Below are positions 20,862 through 33,225 of a stretch of 64,000 bases of DNA, in pieces. This DNA comes from Calendula officinalis. Lineage: Eukaryota > Streptophyta > Magnoliopsida > Asterales > Asteraceae. How positions within the stretch are numbered: the first letter of the stretch is position 1; the number at the start of each line of letters is the position of its first letter. The notes beneath the pieces were generated by a model. It made no database searches. It was not told where the DNA came from and saw only the letters and a program-made list of their open reading frames with translations. Position numbers and translations under genes: made by a program. Where the stretch lies: NCBI GenBank assembly GCA_963853835.1, contig OY970824.1:3725001-3789000 (forward strand), given 5' to 3'.

Positions 20862-21013
20862 ATCGCGTCGCTATCTAGAAGATAGCGACGCTATCTCCAA
20901 CAAAATCGCGTCGCTATTTCCTGTCCTTCGCTATTTCGGTGTTCTGTTTTCGACACTTTCCCGGACCTTATCAAGATAGCGTCGCTATCTAAAGATAGCG
21001 CCGCTATCTTCCC
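20862..21013. repeat. Array of GATAGCGNCGCTATC palindromic words in the LTR
   Basis: Complete or partial copies of the self-complementary word ATAGCG-N-CGCTAT recur at least six times, separated by unrelated spacers, with variants CGCGTCGCTAT at both edges. See findings. Confidence 0.85.
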
Positions 21014-21965
21014 AGATCAGCCAAAATCCTGCATTTTCACAAGTATGCAATATACCGAACCAATTGTAACCAAACACAAGTTGGAGGTTAAATCCACTCA
21101 CCGAAACCTTCCACTTGCCGAACTCAGAGGTCTAATGTTTCTGAGTCACGATCCCGATTCCTGTGCACCAAAGGAATACCGAATTAGTATATAATTCCAC
21201 CAAATTATAAACAATGTCAAATATACATTTAACACTAACACTTGCACTAACTAAATAGTCAAACATTTAAACCATCATATGAACATGTCATGACCATCTA
21301 CACTTATATAGCAAGTCAACTAGTCATTTGCAAGTCCTACACCCAAACGGGTCAAACCGGGTTATTAAACAATAATACTTCCTACAACTATAATCATATC
21401 ATCAACTTACAATTTATCAATTGTTATTAATAACCTTTCTAACAAACACTTACACTTTCACCATCCAAGTTATTTAAAATCATTTTACCACTAAATGGCC
21501 CGAACGGGTCAAAAGCCCGAATATGACTATGACACTCCCAATTTCCATCAATTAGCACAAAAACCCTATACTTTGCAAGTCATAATCATGAAACAATTCA
21601 TCAAGCTCAAAGTTACCAACAATCCATATATTTCACTTCCAAATTACTAGTTAACCATTTTCAACTAAAAACATCCAAACACAACTACAAATGCTATAAT
21701 CTACCATTTAGCAAATCATAACTACTTAATCAATCTAACAAGTTCATAACTATCACAACCCAACTATTTTACTTCAAAATCATAAGTTATAACTTTTGAC
21801 CCAAATCATCCAAACACTAGCTATCAAATCTCACCAAAACTTGACATAATCCATAACTAACATATTTGACATATTATCACTTCCTACATATTAATTCAAC
21901 CCACATTAACATTAAAACCCATATTAAGTCAAGTTAGAAGCATAAACCAAAACCACACAATTGAT

Positions 21966-22054
21966 ACACACACACACACACACACGAACACACACACACA
22001 CACACACACGAACACACACACACACACACCCACACGAACACACACACACACACC
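21966..22054. repeat. CA microsatellite with ACGAAC interruptions
   Basis: (CA)n is broken three times by CGAA in nearly equal spacing. It lies within the solo LTR. Confidence 0.9.
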
Positions 22055-22873
22055 CATGTGTACATTATGCTAAAAAGGTTGTACCTTGTGCTAAAACACT
22101 TGTACATAAGCAACAATACATGTCAAACTTTGCATAAACACCTAATATACCATCTAACACAATAATCACCAACCAAATCTCAAGAACACATAAACCCTAA
22201 TTTATCAACTATCATGAAATCGAAAACGAACATATATAGGTTGAAGCTTACCTCAAGAGCTTTCCAAAAACGGGTTTAGATTTAAGATTGGTCAAGAAAC
22301 AAGCACAAGATCTTCAAGATAACTCAAGAACATCAATGGGGTTATTTTTAGAGAGATGGAGAGAGAGTTCGTAGAGAGAGAGAGAGAGACGGAGAAGATA
22401 AGTGGAAAGTGACCAAATGGGGAGACTTTGTCTCCAAAAACCGTCCACCAAGGGGGTGGGGCCCACTCTTGGTGTTTTCCATCTTTTAACAAATACAATA
22501 TAAAAAGTCCCTTTCGTAGTTAATTTATTTAAAATAGCAAACGGACTCCAATTTTAAAAACGGAAACATTTCTGGAGACGATATTAAAAGGAGAATCCAA
22601 CGATATAAAAATCACATTTTCATTTAAACATTTCAGAAAACAGATATTTTAATCCCTTGATTAAAATATCACAAAAGGACAAAAAGTCAAACAATTCATT
22701 TAACACTTAATCAATTTATTCCACATATGGTCAAATAGATATTTTCAAATATCAAAATATACCTAAAACAACTAGGCCAGTTTTAGGATGTTACAAAGAT
22801 GATTCGTGTAATTTGCCCATACTTCATCTATTTTCCTTTACTTTTTATATTTAATTTAATCACAATTTATATA

Positions 22874-23194
22874 CTTCCCCTGATTCAATATAAGTGATAC
22901 ACTTTAGGTTTCATGATTTTTAAGACAAAATATTATAATGATGATTAAACTAGATTAATTGGATGGTTAATGGAGTATGAGTCCCACATTTTTTGAATAA
23001 AGTATGGTTAATGTCTTAATGATATTTAAAATTAAAAGTAAGGATACATGAGTCGTTTCACTTTGTTAAAGTAGATAGTTAGTAGGTGCGGATCCCACAT
23101 TTTTTTGCCAAATAAAGTAATTTTTCAAAGTGTTTCACTTATTTTGATTCATCCCCAGAATGAAAGTGTATCACTTATTTTGAATCGGAGGAAG
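22874..23194. mobile_element. Stowaway-like MITE
   Basis: Inverted ends CTTCCCCTGATTCAATATAA and TTTTGAATCGGAGGAAG are flanked by TA. It is the same family as 14839-15190. Confidence 0.7.
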
Positions 23195-23517
23195 TAACAT
23201 TTTAAAATATTATACACATATCACATAGAAATTTATTTCGATTTAATATAAGGGAAATGATAACAAGTGACCTAAGGGCAATGGTTAAGAAAATTTTGTG
23301 GCTTAAATTGATTGTAAACTATCTAATAAAAAACTATCCCCATGCATTTTATTAACCAACTTTAATTAATTATGCTTTCTTTGTTGTACATTGACCACTT
23401 TAATAATTCTTAACCATTGTCCTAAGAGGAATGATTAGCTTAATATAAATCCCTAAAAACCTGACACTACCCCACCACCATTAAACAACCTCCTACCATC
23501 ATAAACCACCACGTAAG

Positions 23518-23738
23518 CAGGGGTGTCTTTGAGGAAGTGTAGCCGCACACGGCCCAAATTTTTTAGGGGCCCAATTTTTTTATATATATCTTATATATGT
23601 AATCTTAAAGATTAAGACAGTTTAATAATTTAATAGAAAAATATTAGAAAGTCTAATTTTTTTTTATAAAAACTTGTATTTAGGGAGACCATTTTTATCT
23701 AATCGCACAGGGCTCTCAAAATCTCGGAGACGCCCCTG
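23518..23738. mobile_element. hAT MITE
   Basis: The 221-bp element starts CAGGGGTGTCTTTGAGG, ends GAGACGCCCCTG and has an exact 8-bp duplication CACGTAAG (23510-23517, 23739-23746). It is a sibling of the copy in the terpene synthase intron. Confidence 0.9.
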
Positions 23739-24121
23739 CACGTAAGCATCACCCGCCATCCACCACCATCCTATTATCATAACCCACCATATATCCACCT
23801 TCGTTTTACTATTGTAAACCACCGGTCAACACCGTCCAGCCACCACAAACATGCAAAACTGAAATCCCATAAAAACCTCTAAATCTACAAATAATATTAA
23901 CAAAATCACTATATTTACCTTTAAAAAAAATCTAAAACCGGGTGACAAGGAGAGAGAGTGAGATAGGGATGAGAGAGATGACAGATTAAGTTTTCTTCAT
24001 AAACCTAAACCCACCATCATCTTCTTTAGATCCCTGGGTATGGAGTCTGCAAAAGACATGCCAAAAACACTTTGGCTGCGCCAAAATGTGTTAAAATACA
24101 TGTGAGAGACGTCTTTAACAT

Positions 24122-24224
24122 TTTTTTTTGAACGGCAAGTTAGTAAGTTAGTGGTTCGAGCCTAGACAGTGACATCCAAAAGGGGCAGTATGTCTTCCCT
24201 CGAACCTTCCACCTTTTTGTCCAC
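24122..24224 (-). mobile_element. Very short SINE with 16-bp target duplication
   Basis: A 103-bp body with an A-tail on minus is flanked by the exact duplication GAGACGTCTTTAACAT (24106-24121, 24225-24240). Long duplications of this kind indicate L1-type target-primed insertion. A diverged copy is at 3853-3952. It is shorter than usual plant SINEs. Confidence 0.8.
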
Positions 24225-24904
24225 GAGACGTCTTTAACATGATTTTAACTTGGCAACATACCTAGTGCGTGCTCTTGGAGAGAGAGAAAGAGTAGATAAG
24301 TTGGAGAGAGAAAATCTAGGGGATTTTTCGAGGAAGGAAGTGATTAGGGGTTAGTTCTTAGGTTTCTTCGTAGACGAAAAAGAGATGGGGAGATAGAGAG
24401 TTGTTTATGAGAGACATAAAGTGTTTGGTACGTAGTGTACTTCGCAGTGGTGATGGTGGTGTATGACGACGACAATAGCCGAAGAATAAGAAGTCGGGGC
24501 GTGTTCGTCATATGTGTCAGTAGGGATGGAAATGAATCAGATATGGATCAGATGATGTCATATCCACATCTATATCCATTTAGATGTATATCGTCCATAT
24601 TCATATCTATTTAAAATCATTGCATCCATCCATATCCATATCCACAACCAACAGATCGGATCAGGTGGATGATCATCAGGTCGGAGGCTAGTTGTCATCC
24701 TTATATGTGTGCACCTAGAAAGAGATGAGTGGTGAATTTATGATGGGGTGGGTGGGGTTGGATATGTGTTTTTTCAAAGAGGGGAATATTATTAATTTGT
24801 TAAATCAAAGAACTACAAGTAAAATTTGAGGTAAATTATAGGGATCATCCTTGTAAGTTACTCATATATTAAAATATAAAAAACAAAAATCCCTTTGCAT
24901 TCGT

Positions 24905-25790
24905 TCCATGTCATTACACTGGTGGGAGTGGGTCTAAAACCCCACCCCCATGGTGATGATTTGGCAAGGTCCACACCGTGCACATGAACTTGAATACCAC
25001 CTCCACCACACCGTGTGGTAGGGATGTGTTCTGTTCCGGAACCGGATCGAACTGGACTGGAACCTTTAAACCCGGTAATTGGAAAAAGGAAATTTCAAGA
25101 ACCGGACCGTTTAAATCGGTTCCGGACCCGGTCCGGTTCCGGGTCGGTTCGGTCTTCAAGCGGGTTTAAAACCGGTAAACCCGGTTTTTGTGTTTGCCAT
25201 CCGATTATACATTTTCAGCGCGTATTTTCATCTTAAAATATATAACTTAAATATTTTAGCGTATTTTTAATAAAAGTATAATGTTTACGGGTGTTCACGG
25301 GTTGGTTCAACTAAAATATGTTTCTATTAAAAGCCTAGATACCTATTATTTCGACATATATATATGAAAACTCGTAAGCCTATATACCTATTTAAATGCC
25401 GGTTCCAAACCCGAAAAAATCGGAACCGAACCGGGACCGGAACCAGTAAACCCACTTTGTTATTTTTTGTCAAATCTAAGAACCGGGAACCGGACCGGTT
25501 AACCCGGTTCCGGTTCAGTTCGGTCTCGGTTTTTCGGTTTTTATACACACCCCTACCGTGGGGGGTTCCCGTGGAAGCGTTGTGGCCACGGCCACACAGA
25601 AGAATGGGGCGTGGATGTGATTTCGATGGTGTTTAACGGTCATATATAATATTTTTAAATTAAAAAATGGTGTGGTGTGGTATGGTGAGTATTTCCTATT
25701 AAATGATGTGGTGTGTGAGTGGTGTGGTTGCTGAGGTTGTAGATGATGTGGCAGAAAAAATGATGTGGGGTGTGGTACCCATACCTAATA
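24905..25790. mobile_element. GTGTGG-rich MITE, interrupted by a hAT MITE
   Basis: The right part (25570-25790) shares long words such as GTGGTGTGGTATGG and GTGTGGTTGCTGAGGT with 29340-29430, so both are copies of one family. The left part is separated from it by the 25019-25555 insertion. Ends are not precisely defined. Confidence 0.5.
25019..25555. mobile_element. hAT-type MITE rich in AACCGG words (nested)
   Basis: It starts TAGGGATGTGT, ends ACACACCCCTA and is flanked by CCGTGTGG and CCGTGGGG, a duplication matching at 7 of 8 positions. It belongs to the same broad type as 3312-3626 but with AACCGGNNCCGG words. Confidence 0.7.
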
Positions 25791-26634
25791 GCCTTAACAA
25801 AAAGAATATAACTGTCATTTGTCGAAAGTACCATCATTGCAAAAAATTAAAAAATATGGACTATAAGTGTACATTTTATAAAAGTAATACATTATGAGTT
25901 TCACGATTTTTGAGAGAAAACATTATAATGGCGATAAGATGAGTTAAAGAGAATAGTTAGTGAATGATGTGTCACATTATTTTTGAATAAAATGATGTTA
26001 ATAATAAGCCCCTTATTAATATTTACAAGTAAAAGTAAAATAACCATTTTACAATATTAAAGTGGATGATGAATCTCACTTATTTTCTTAAATAAAGTTA
26101 ATTTTAAAATATATTACTTATTTTCAAACTAGAAAAATAAAAAAGTATACATGTGTAGTATGTGAAAATTATAGTAAACCATCTTAAACATCCATATAAT
26201 ATTATAATATACATTATTATATAATACACACGTTTTAGTTATTACGTGTAATAGTTTTATTTACTCATTAGTGATATAAACCTTCATAAAATATGGAGCC
26301 TGAAAACGTTGATATTAACAAACTTCAAATATAATAAACATATTTAAACAAAAAAGTTAAATCATTAGCACAACTACTATAGTTTTATAGTCTTGTTATG
26401 AAATATAATAAACAATTTTAATAAAAATTTATATCATTAGTACAAGCACGATAGTTTTATAGTTCTGTTTAAGGGTATTCTATATTTAGATATAATTCGA
26501 TTTTTAATTGGACAATTTGGATTAGAATTTTGGTTTTATAAATCGGTTTGGACTTGAACCGAATAAATAGATTGGTTTTCGGATTGGTTTCGGTTTTCAT
26601 TGTAAAAACGGAACTGTCCAAACAAACCAGATAC

Positions 26635-26635
<1 letters not shown>
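25791..26635. other. AT-rich intergenic DNA
   Basis: No gene is visible. Around 25873-26130 there is a strongly decayed relative of the Stowaway-like family at 14839. Confidence 0.45.

Positions 26636-26711
<76 letters not shown>
26636..26711. repeat. (TA)n microsatellite
   Basis: An almost uninterrupted TA run of about 75 bp. Confidence 0.95.
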
Positions 26712-26715
<4 letters not shown>

Positions 26716-26728
26716 ATTATTTTTTTGG

Positions 26729-27591
26729 GTTTATTTTATAGAATAGTAGGGTTGTATTCAAGGTCCTTAATTTTTATGCAGTCCCAAGGGACAAATCTCG
26801 ACTATTGATTAATTATAAGTAATGGTCAAGATTAATCACATATTTTATACATGGAGGGGTATTTTAGTCATTTTTTAAAAATATTTTTTTAGTTATTTTA
26901 TTATTATTGTTATTATTATTTTTTTAGAAAAAATTAATTTTTTTCATTAATAACAAATAATTTGATTGTACCAAAACATCACATGTGATTAAATATACAA
27001 TCACATGTGATTTTACACTAAAATCACATGTGATTAAGTACTACACGTAATTATCAAATAAATATTATTTTTAACGAAAAAGATAAAAAATAAATAAATA
27101 AAATCGAATTCTTTTTAAGTGCCAAATGACCAAAATACCCCTTCATGTATAAAATGTGATTAATCTTGACCATTAGATCTTATTGCTCAATGGTTGAGAT
27201 TTGTCCTTTAGGACTACGCAAAAATTAAGGACTACCTTGAACGTTTCTCTAGGATAGTAGCCAATTTTTAAAAAGTGTTCCATTTAGGTTATTCAAACTT
27301 TACTTACACTCTATAATAATAACCAAGTTTTAAAATTGTTATAATCATGTGAAATTACCTTCTATTATAGGTTACTGTGTCATCTTATATATAAATTCAA
27401 GTACTCTAACTATGGGTTTTTTATATATAAATTTATAAAGGTGACCTGGTAACCTGTAATAAAAGGTAAATTTCACATGATTTGAACATTTTTAAAACTT
27501 GGTTATTATTATACAGTGAAAGTAAAGTTTGAATGACCTAATTGGAACATTTTTGAAATTTAATTACTATTCTATGAAATAAAACATTTTT
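26729..27591. mobile_element. Long-TIR MITE interrupted by a second MITE
   Basis: The ends TTATAGAATAGTAG (left) and ATTACTATTCTATGAAATAA (right) are inverted, and the arms around 27260-27365 and 27440-27580 form a long inverted repeat (AACCAAGTTTTAAAA / TTTTAAAACTTGGTTATTAT). The left arm is split by the element at 26750-27245. Confidence 0.6.
26750..27245. mobile_element. Inner MITE with ~150-bp inverted arms
   Basis: The left arm contains CAAGGTCCTTAATTTTT and GGGACAAATCTCGAC; the right arm mirrors them as GAGATTTGTCC and AAAAATTAAGGACTACCTTG. The flanks AATAGTAGG and GATAGTAGC look like a diverged 8-9 bp duplication, which would suit a MULE-type element. Confidence 0.6.
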
Positions 27592-28049
27592 TTAGTAATC
27601 TTACAACTATTCAATTCATTTATATGATTTTATACAACTTTCCAATAGCTAATAAGTCCAAAAGCCACAAACTTAAATACTGTACTTTCTTTCAAAATTG
27701 TTCGACATTTAATACACGTATCGTAACAATCTCAAACTTAATGTTATGTAACTTTGAAGCCTTATACCATCTTCAATAAAGAAAATATATTAAGGTGAAA
27801 CCAAATTATGAAACCGGACAACCGAATAATAATTTGGTTTGGATCGATTTAGTTTTTAAAGTAGTTGGATGATTTGGTTTCAACTTTTGAAAACCGGGCA
27901 TTATTTGGTTTCATCAATTTGGTTCGGATAAAACCAATCCAACCAAACGAACACCCTTAGTTCTACTACGAAGAAAATATATAATAAACAATTTAAAAAA
28001 AGGTTAAATCATTGGTTCAACTAATATAGTTTTGTAGTTTTGTTATGAA

Positions 28050-28081
28050 CTAGTTGATTACTACCCGGACGATGCTGCGAG
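28050..28081 (-). mobile_element. Helitron-like 3' terminus (candidate, minus strand)
   Basis: Read on minus: a GC-rich hairpin-like segment (GCAGCATCGTCCGGGTAG), a short AT spacer, then CTAG followed by T. No matching 5' end was found. Confidence 0.3.
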
Positions 28082-28087
28082 AATTTG

Positions 28088-28272
28088 CAATATTTAAAGT
28101 AGAGTGGCTGTTTTGAAACTTTTAAAAAAGTAGAAGGGCTGTTGAGAAATTGAGGGGCAGTTTAAAAAAAGAATTATAATGAAATTAACAATATTTAAAA
28201 ATAGAGGGGTTGTTTTGAAACTTTTTAAAAAGTAAAGGGGCTCTTGAGAAATTGAAGGGGAGTTTAAAAAAA
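28088..28272. repeat. Tandem duplication (two ~100-bp units)
   Basis: The words GTTTTGAAACTTTT, GGGCTSTTGAGAAATTGA and AGTTTAAAAAAA recur in the same order in both units, with several substitutions. Confidence 0.75.
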
Positions 28273-28709
28273 AGGGCAATATAGTAAATGTACATCACTT
28301 GCTAAATGTAATAGATACAATAGGCACAGTTTATCTGTGCGTTGTCGTAAGTTGCTAAACTCTACAATTTATTTAGATACCTAGATAAATTTCAGTTTCA
28401 ATAAATTTTGGTTTATCAAATTGTGTTTATTGTTATATAATATGTAGTTTTGAGTCCTTTAATTATACTTATTGTGGAGTAATTTTTTGTACAATTTATA
28501 TTAACCCAAAAATTATATCATAAATAAATTTGAAATCATTCTAATGTGTTTTTTAGAAAATTTTGGGCTATTGTATAACCAAATTCTTTATACGTAAAAA
28601 CAACTTGGTGGTTTATATCAAAATGTTATGGATTATCATTTTGTCCTCCAACTTATAAAAAATAACTATTATGAAAGAGGTTATTTTTAATTCACATTTA
28701 CATATAATA

Positions 28710-29010
28710 TATAATACTTCCTCTGATCAAAATAAGTGATATATTGTTAGTTTTATGGTATTTTTAGGCAAAATATTATACAAGTATTTAATTAGATTAA
28801 ATTAGATAGTTAATAGGTATTGAGCCTCACATTTTTTGAATAAATTGAAGTTAATAATGTTTAAAAGTAAAAGTTCTACAATTAAAACAGATCTATAATT
28901 TATATAGACATCTTATATTCAAAAAAATTAATTATGATTAATAGAATTCTGTGCTATAATTTATACAGACATCCTATATTCAAAAAAATTTAATTATGAT
29001 TAATAGAAAT
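28710..29010. repeat. Stowaway-like remnant plus a ~67-bp tandem duplication
   Basis: 28710-28885 retains one end (CTTCCTCTGATCAAAATAAG) of the mariner-like family. 28885-29010 has two near-identical units containing TATTCAAAAAAATT and ATTATGATTAATAGAA. Confidence 0.55.
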
Positions 29011-29099
29011 CTGTACTTTTGAACCCTTACATTACATACACTCTCACACAGGTTCCCTCACACACATATACCACTTAACACATTTAATTCAATCATCTT

Positions 29100-29530
29100 C
29101 TTCCCACACCCTCAGGCTAGACGGTATGGTCCAACGGCACAAAGGGCGTGGGGGTGTGACTCGGCAGCCACGGCGTGGCCTCGAAGGGGAACACCGCCCC
29201 CCACAACGGCGTGGGGGGTCGGCGTGGGTGGAGAGGGGCACGGACGACGGGGGAGCACGGGCGTGGGGTTGCTTTTTTGGACAATGGTGGCTTCTGATTG
29301 GTTGAGGGGTATTTTCCTTTTTATTTTATTTAAAATTTAATGGAATAAAATGGTGTGGTGTGGTGTGGTGGGTATTTCCTAGAGATGATATGGTGTGGTG
29401 GTAGTGTGGTTGCTGAGGTGGCGCTGATATGGCGGAAAAGGGCACCACATGCCTCAGCAACCTCCGCCACCCACTACCATTCTCCACTGCCGCCAACCAC
29501 CACCCTCCACTATCCACCGGCTGCACAACA
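29100..29530. mobile_element. GC-rich MITE-like block related to 25570-25790
   Basis: It shares TGTGGTTGCTGAGGT and runs of GGTGTGGTGTGG with the other copy. The left part is GC-rich (GGCGTGGGGGTGTGA). The long open frame here is low-complexity and not a gene. Confidence 0.5.
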
Positions 29531-32485
29531 CAGATCACCTCCATACCAACCAATTAATTTTATAGTGTTACCACATTTGCGCGAGGGATATAAATTAATT
29601 GAAAAATATTCTAGAAGCGTAAACACATACCACCTTAATAAAATATTCATGAGCCACATTAAATATCTGAAAAGCACAAAAATATGTCACCTCAATGACA
29701 TTAAACGTCTTTAATTTCAAGAAGATAACAAAAAGCATAGTCTAAGAAAGGCCATTACTGCTATTATTATATTCGTTAGGTATCCGCTAGCCTAAAGGTG
29801 AACAAATACTTTGTACCTATATTTTATGATAGAATAAATTTTGCATTGTTATATATTTTAGTCAAGCTATAACTATACAAATAAATGATAATTTATATTA
29901 AGGTAAATACAAATATTTCAATATTAAGCAAATGTGTTGTATGAATTTTTAAAAATTTCTGTTTAGGAAGAGTATCAGATACATTATTTATTATTTTTTT
30001 TAAACGGAAAATCTAATCTACTCCTAATTAATTTTTTTAAACGGAAAATCTAATCTACTCCTAATTACCACATTACTAGCGGGAGTCGATGCGAGCAGCC
30101 GTTTACGAGTCCGGTCAGAGGGTAATGTGGGAAAAAGGCACCCCGCACAAAAACTAATATTTCTTTGCTTGATTTTCTTCAATGCATCTTTCATAATAAT
30201 ATCTTATGGCAACATAATATTGGACTGTGTTTTGTTTTAGTTTGTTGTTGACACTTGTTTCACCATGTATGGATACTTCTCTGCATTATATTTAATGTTG
30301 TAGTGTAAAGGTGGTGGTAAGTTTGATCATATTTCCCCCTAGCAACTAAGGGTGGATGAGCATTCGACCCGCCAGACCGAACCGAAGGACCAGACTGACA
30401 CATGAGTGGTCCGGGTTTCGGTTCTTAGTTTGTATGTTTTTCGCTTTTCGGGTCAAACTCGACGGTCCCAAAAAAACCGGACCGGACAAATTTAGGCGTG
30501 TCTTTAAATTGGGTATGTTGCGTGGTCATTTGTTAATCAACTAAGTTGATTTATTATGAGAAACAAACAAAATTAATAAAACCTGATATAAAATTTAATC
30601 AAAATGTACATAAGGGCTAATGGGCCAAAGAAATAAAATTTAGCTATAATGGAAACTGTCAAACGGATCGAGATGTGCCGTTGAGCAACAACATGATATC
30701 ACAAAATGGTTTGTATTCCTCTTCTTGTAGCAGATTAAAATCTTCCAATACACAACATATGGTCTAAGGTTTTGTCTATATCTAATACAAATCATTTACT
30801 TTTGACTAAATTGACCTCTGAAAACGCTAATATGAGGTAAAACAAACTAAATTGACCCCTGAAAACGCTAATATGAGGTAAAACAAAGTTGCACTTTTAC
30901 ATTATGCCGAATTGTTCGATTATTTTAGTTTATATTATTATTTCTATGCATTACATGCATGTCATTATTATATGTAGGAGCAAAAGAAGCTGGATGATTT
31001 GAAACATAAGAACTCAAAAGATAGCTAAAGTTACATGTAGTATTTGACTAATTTCATCTGCCTCAAGGTTACGAGTTTGATTATTATGCAAATAGCAGTC
31101 ACACAGAAAGCATAAGTAGTTGAGGTACGTAGGCACATGATTTCTTTACATATTTTTGCCAGAATTACTTAAATTGCAGGTTATAATGATGTAATTAAAT
31201 TTCAAAAATTGTTGATTTAAGAAAGAAGGAAGCGAATTAGCTGTTGCAAAATTTGATTTTTTTTAATCATGTTGAATTATTATAGCATACTTTGTGTTTT
31301 TTCAAATGCCAAAACACACTTTTTTGCACATGGGTTAATGCTTATTTCAAACGAATTTTTTCATGCATAAGTAGAAAATAATCAAAATATGCAATCCAAA
31401 ACACCATCTCAAAAATGAAAACTGAAGTAAATGGTTGGGTTACCAACATGCGTACGAGTGAGATACATAAGTAATGGAATGATGTTAGAAAAGAGAAATA
31501 TGCGGAATATGTACAGTAGTGATTAGGACCAAGAAGATGGCTGGCACGTGCCTATGATACTTATCTCATTGAAGAACGATATAGAACAATGTTTGGGGAA
31601 CATGTTCATAAGTATAAAGATATAAAAATAATAATTTGTCAGCTTCTAATCCTCACTTGAAATGGGTCTAGACTGAAAAGTAGTCTTGGATCAAAGATCA
31701 TAAATTAGGAAATGGTCCGTCATGCATGAGGAACACACAAGATTGAAACAAATTCTCAAAATTTAAGGCACTACAAAGATGCCGATTTTGCTCCATACCA
31801 ACATTTATAGGTTTATGTTGTTTTAAGTTTTGATGTGTGAATAAATAATTGTTGCTTCTGATTATGTAATGGTCATATAATCAGTTTTTTATGTTTTATT
31901 TGAGATACAAATCATACAACAAATTTGATTATCTAATGGCAAACTAAATTTACGTATTAACCACCTGTTTTTAACACAATGCGGTTGATTTTCCCTACAA
32001 TTTCACAAAGCGTCTATTTTTCTTTCTTCATTTTTCTATTAATCTCTTATATAAATAGAATTTTCCAATCACACAACGATCTAATTATTTAACTAAAACA
32101 ACTTTGGAATCAGGGTGGATCTAGTATGGTGCACGGGGTACCCCTGAATTTTGTTCAAATAGTGTTAAAAACATTTTTTTTTTTGTAAGTGTAGCTGACA
32201 CCCCTGAGAAAAATATGTGCAACTGATTATTTGATTTTGATCGTATAAACTTTATGTTTACTATATATAATACATTTAGGATCTTCTCAAATTAACACAA
32301 CTTAATTATTCATCACCACACTTGTTATTTCGGGACAACTTATGGTTATTAAAATTTGCACCATGTATGAACTTGCGAGCACTGCATTATTAATCTCTTA
32401 AACCTGCGACCACCACCATCCAGGCATCCACCATCATGACCGCTACCACTACCCACCAATTCGACGCTGCAAAATAAAGTCACCT
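29531..32485. other. Intergenic DNA, no gene recognised
   Basis: Contains a 36-bp tandem duplication at about 29995-30066, a 41-bp tandem duplication at about 30807-30888 and a decayed AACCGAA-type repeat at 30350-30500. I find no domain or splice-supported coding region. Confidence 0.5.
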
Positions 32486-32521
32486 GGTACCCGCCGCTGC
32501 ATTGTGTGGGTACCCTACTAG
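32486..32521 (+). mobile_element. Helitron-like 3' terminus (candidate)
   Basis: Hairpin arms GGTACCCGCC and GTGGGTACC are followed four bases later by CTAG and T. It is the close relative of 1895-1929 and better conserved at the terminus. Confidence 0.45.
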
Positions 32522-32548
32522 TACAATAGAAAAGTATCTTATATAGTA

Positions 32549-32744
32549 CTCGCTCCGTCCCAATTTTATTGTCCACATTTCCTTTTTTATTTGTCCTAAA
32601 ATTATTGCTAATTTAAAAATTCCATCAATCAAAAAATAGTTAGAGGTTAAAGATAAAATTTTATTGGTTGGACAGTGTAATAAATACATTTTTCTTAAAC
32701 TGTGTGATTTTTATCTATAAATAATAATTTTAGGACGAAGAGAA
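32549..32744. mobile_element. Stowaway-like MITE remnant
   Basis: The left end CTCGCTCCGTCCCAATTTTA and right end TTTTAGGACGAAGAGA are inverted and flanked by TA. Confidence 0.55.
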
Positions 32745-32878
32745 TAAAATGTTCATTATACAACATTAGGGTTTTATGAATTTCAGGTGTCGTATCCGTT
32801 ATTTATTCATGTTATCATTACCACCTGAATAATAATTTAAACCCGAAAACCAAACTACAGCTGAAGAACACAATAATT

Positions 32879-33109
32879 TAATGAATTCGATACATAAAAC
32901 GAGTCGCCAAATACATAGACTATGGTTATTGAAACATAAATATTTTTTTATGCACATTTGTGTATTTCATGCTGGGGAATACATTAGAATTTAATAAATT
33001 CGATACATAAAACGAGTCGCCAAATACATAGACTATGGTTATTGAAACATAAATATTTTTTTATGCACATTTGTGTATTTCATTTCATGCTGGGGAATAC
33101 ATTAGAATT
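32879..33109. repeat. Tandem duplication, period 113 bp
   Basis: Two almost identical units (CGATACATAAAACGAGTCGC begins at 32888 and 33001). The second carries a small CATTT slip. High identity implies a recent event. Confidence 0.9.
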
Positions 33110-33225
33110 GGGCTCAAATTATTTTAATAAATTTCTAATGACTAATGATTTTAAGTTTTAACACCCGGCTAATGGTATTTGTTTAATTTCATAAGTTTAA
33201 ATATACTCAAAAATTCAAATTTAAT

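Larger units (their letters stand above)
20089..22795 (-). mobile_element. Solo LTR, family A copy 1 (2707 bp)
   Basis: It begins TGTAACACCG, ends GGATGTTACA and is flanked by an exact 5-bp duplication AAGAT (20084-20088, 22796-22800), as expected for an LTR left by recombination. The reverse complement aligns over long stretches with 57924-60093 (shared start TGTAACATCC and the GGGCCCCACCCCCTTG word), so it lies in reverse orientation. It contains a palindromic word array (20862-21013), a CA microsatellite and a GA-rich tract. No gag-pol remains. Confidence 0.88.

Noticed and set aside
24914..25636. Several Arg/Thr/Gly-rich frames on both strands
   Set aside because: All are translations of AACCGG-type repeat words within a MITE.
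29326..29714. Two overlapping open frames of 75 and 119 residues
   Set aside because: They come from GTGTGG-rich repeat sequence shared with 25570-25790 and show no conserved motif.
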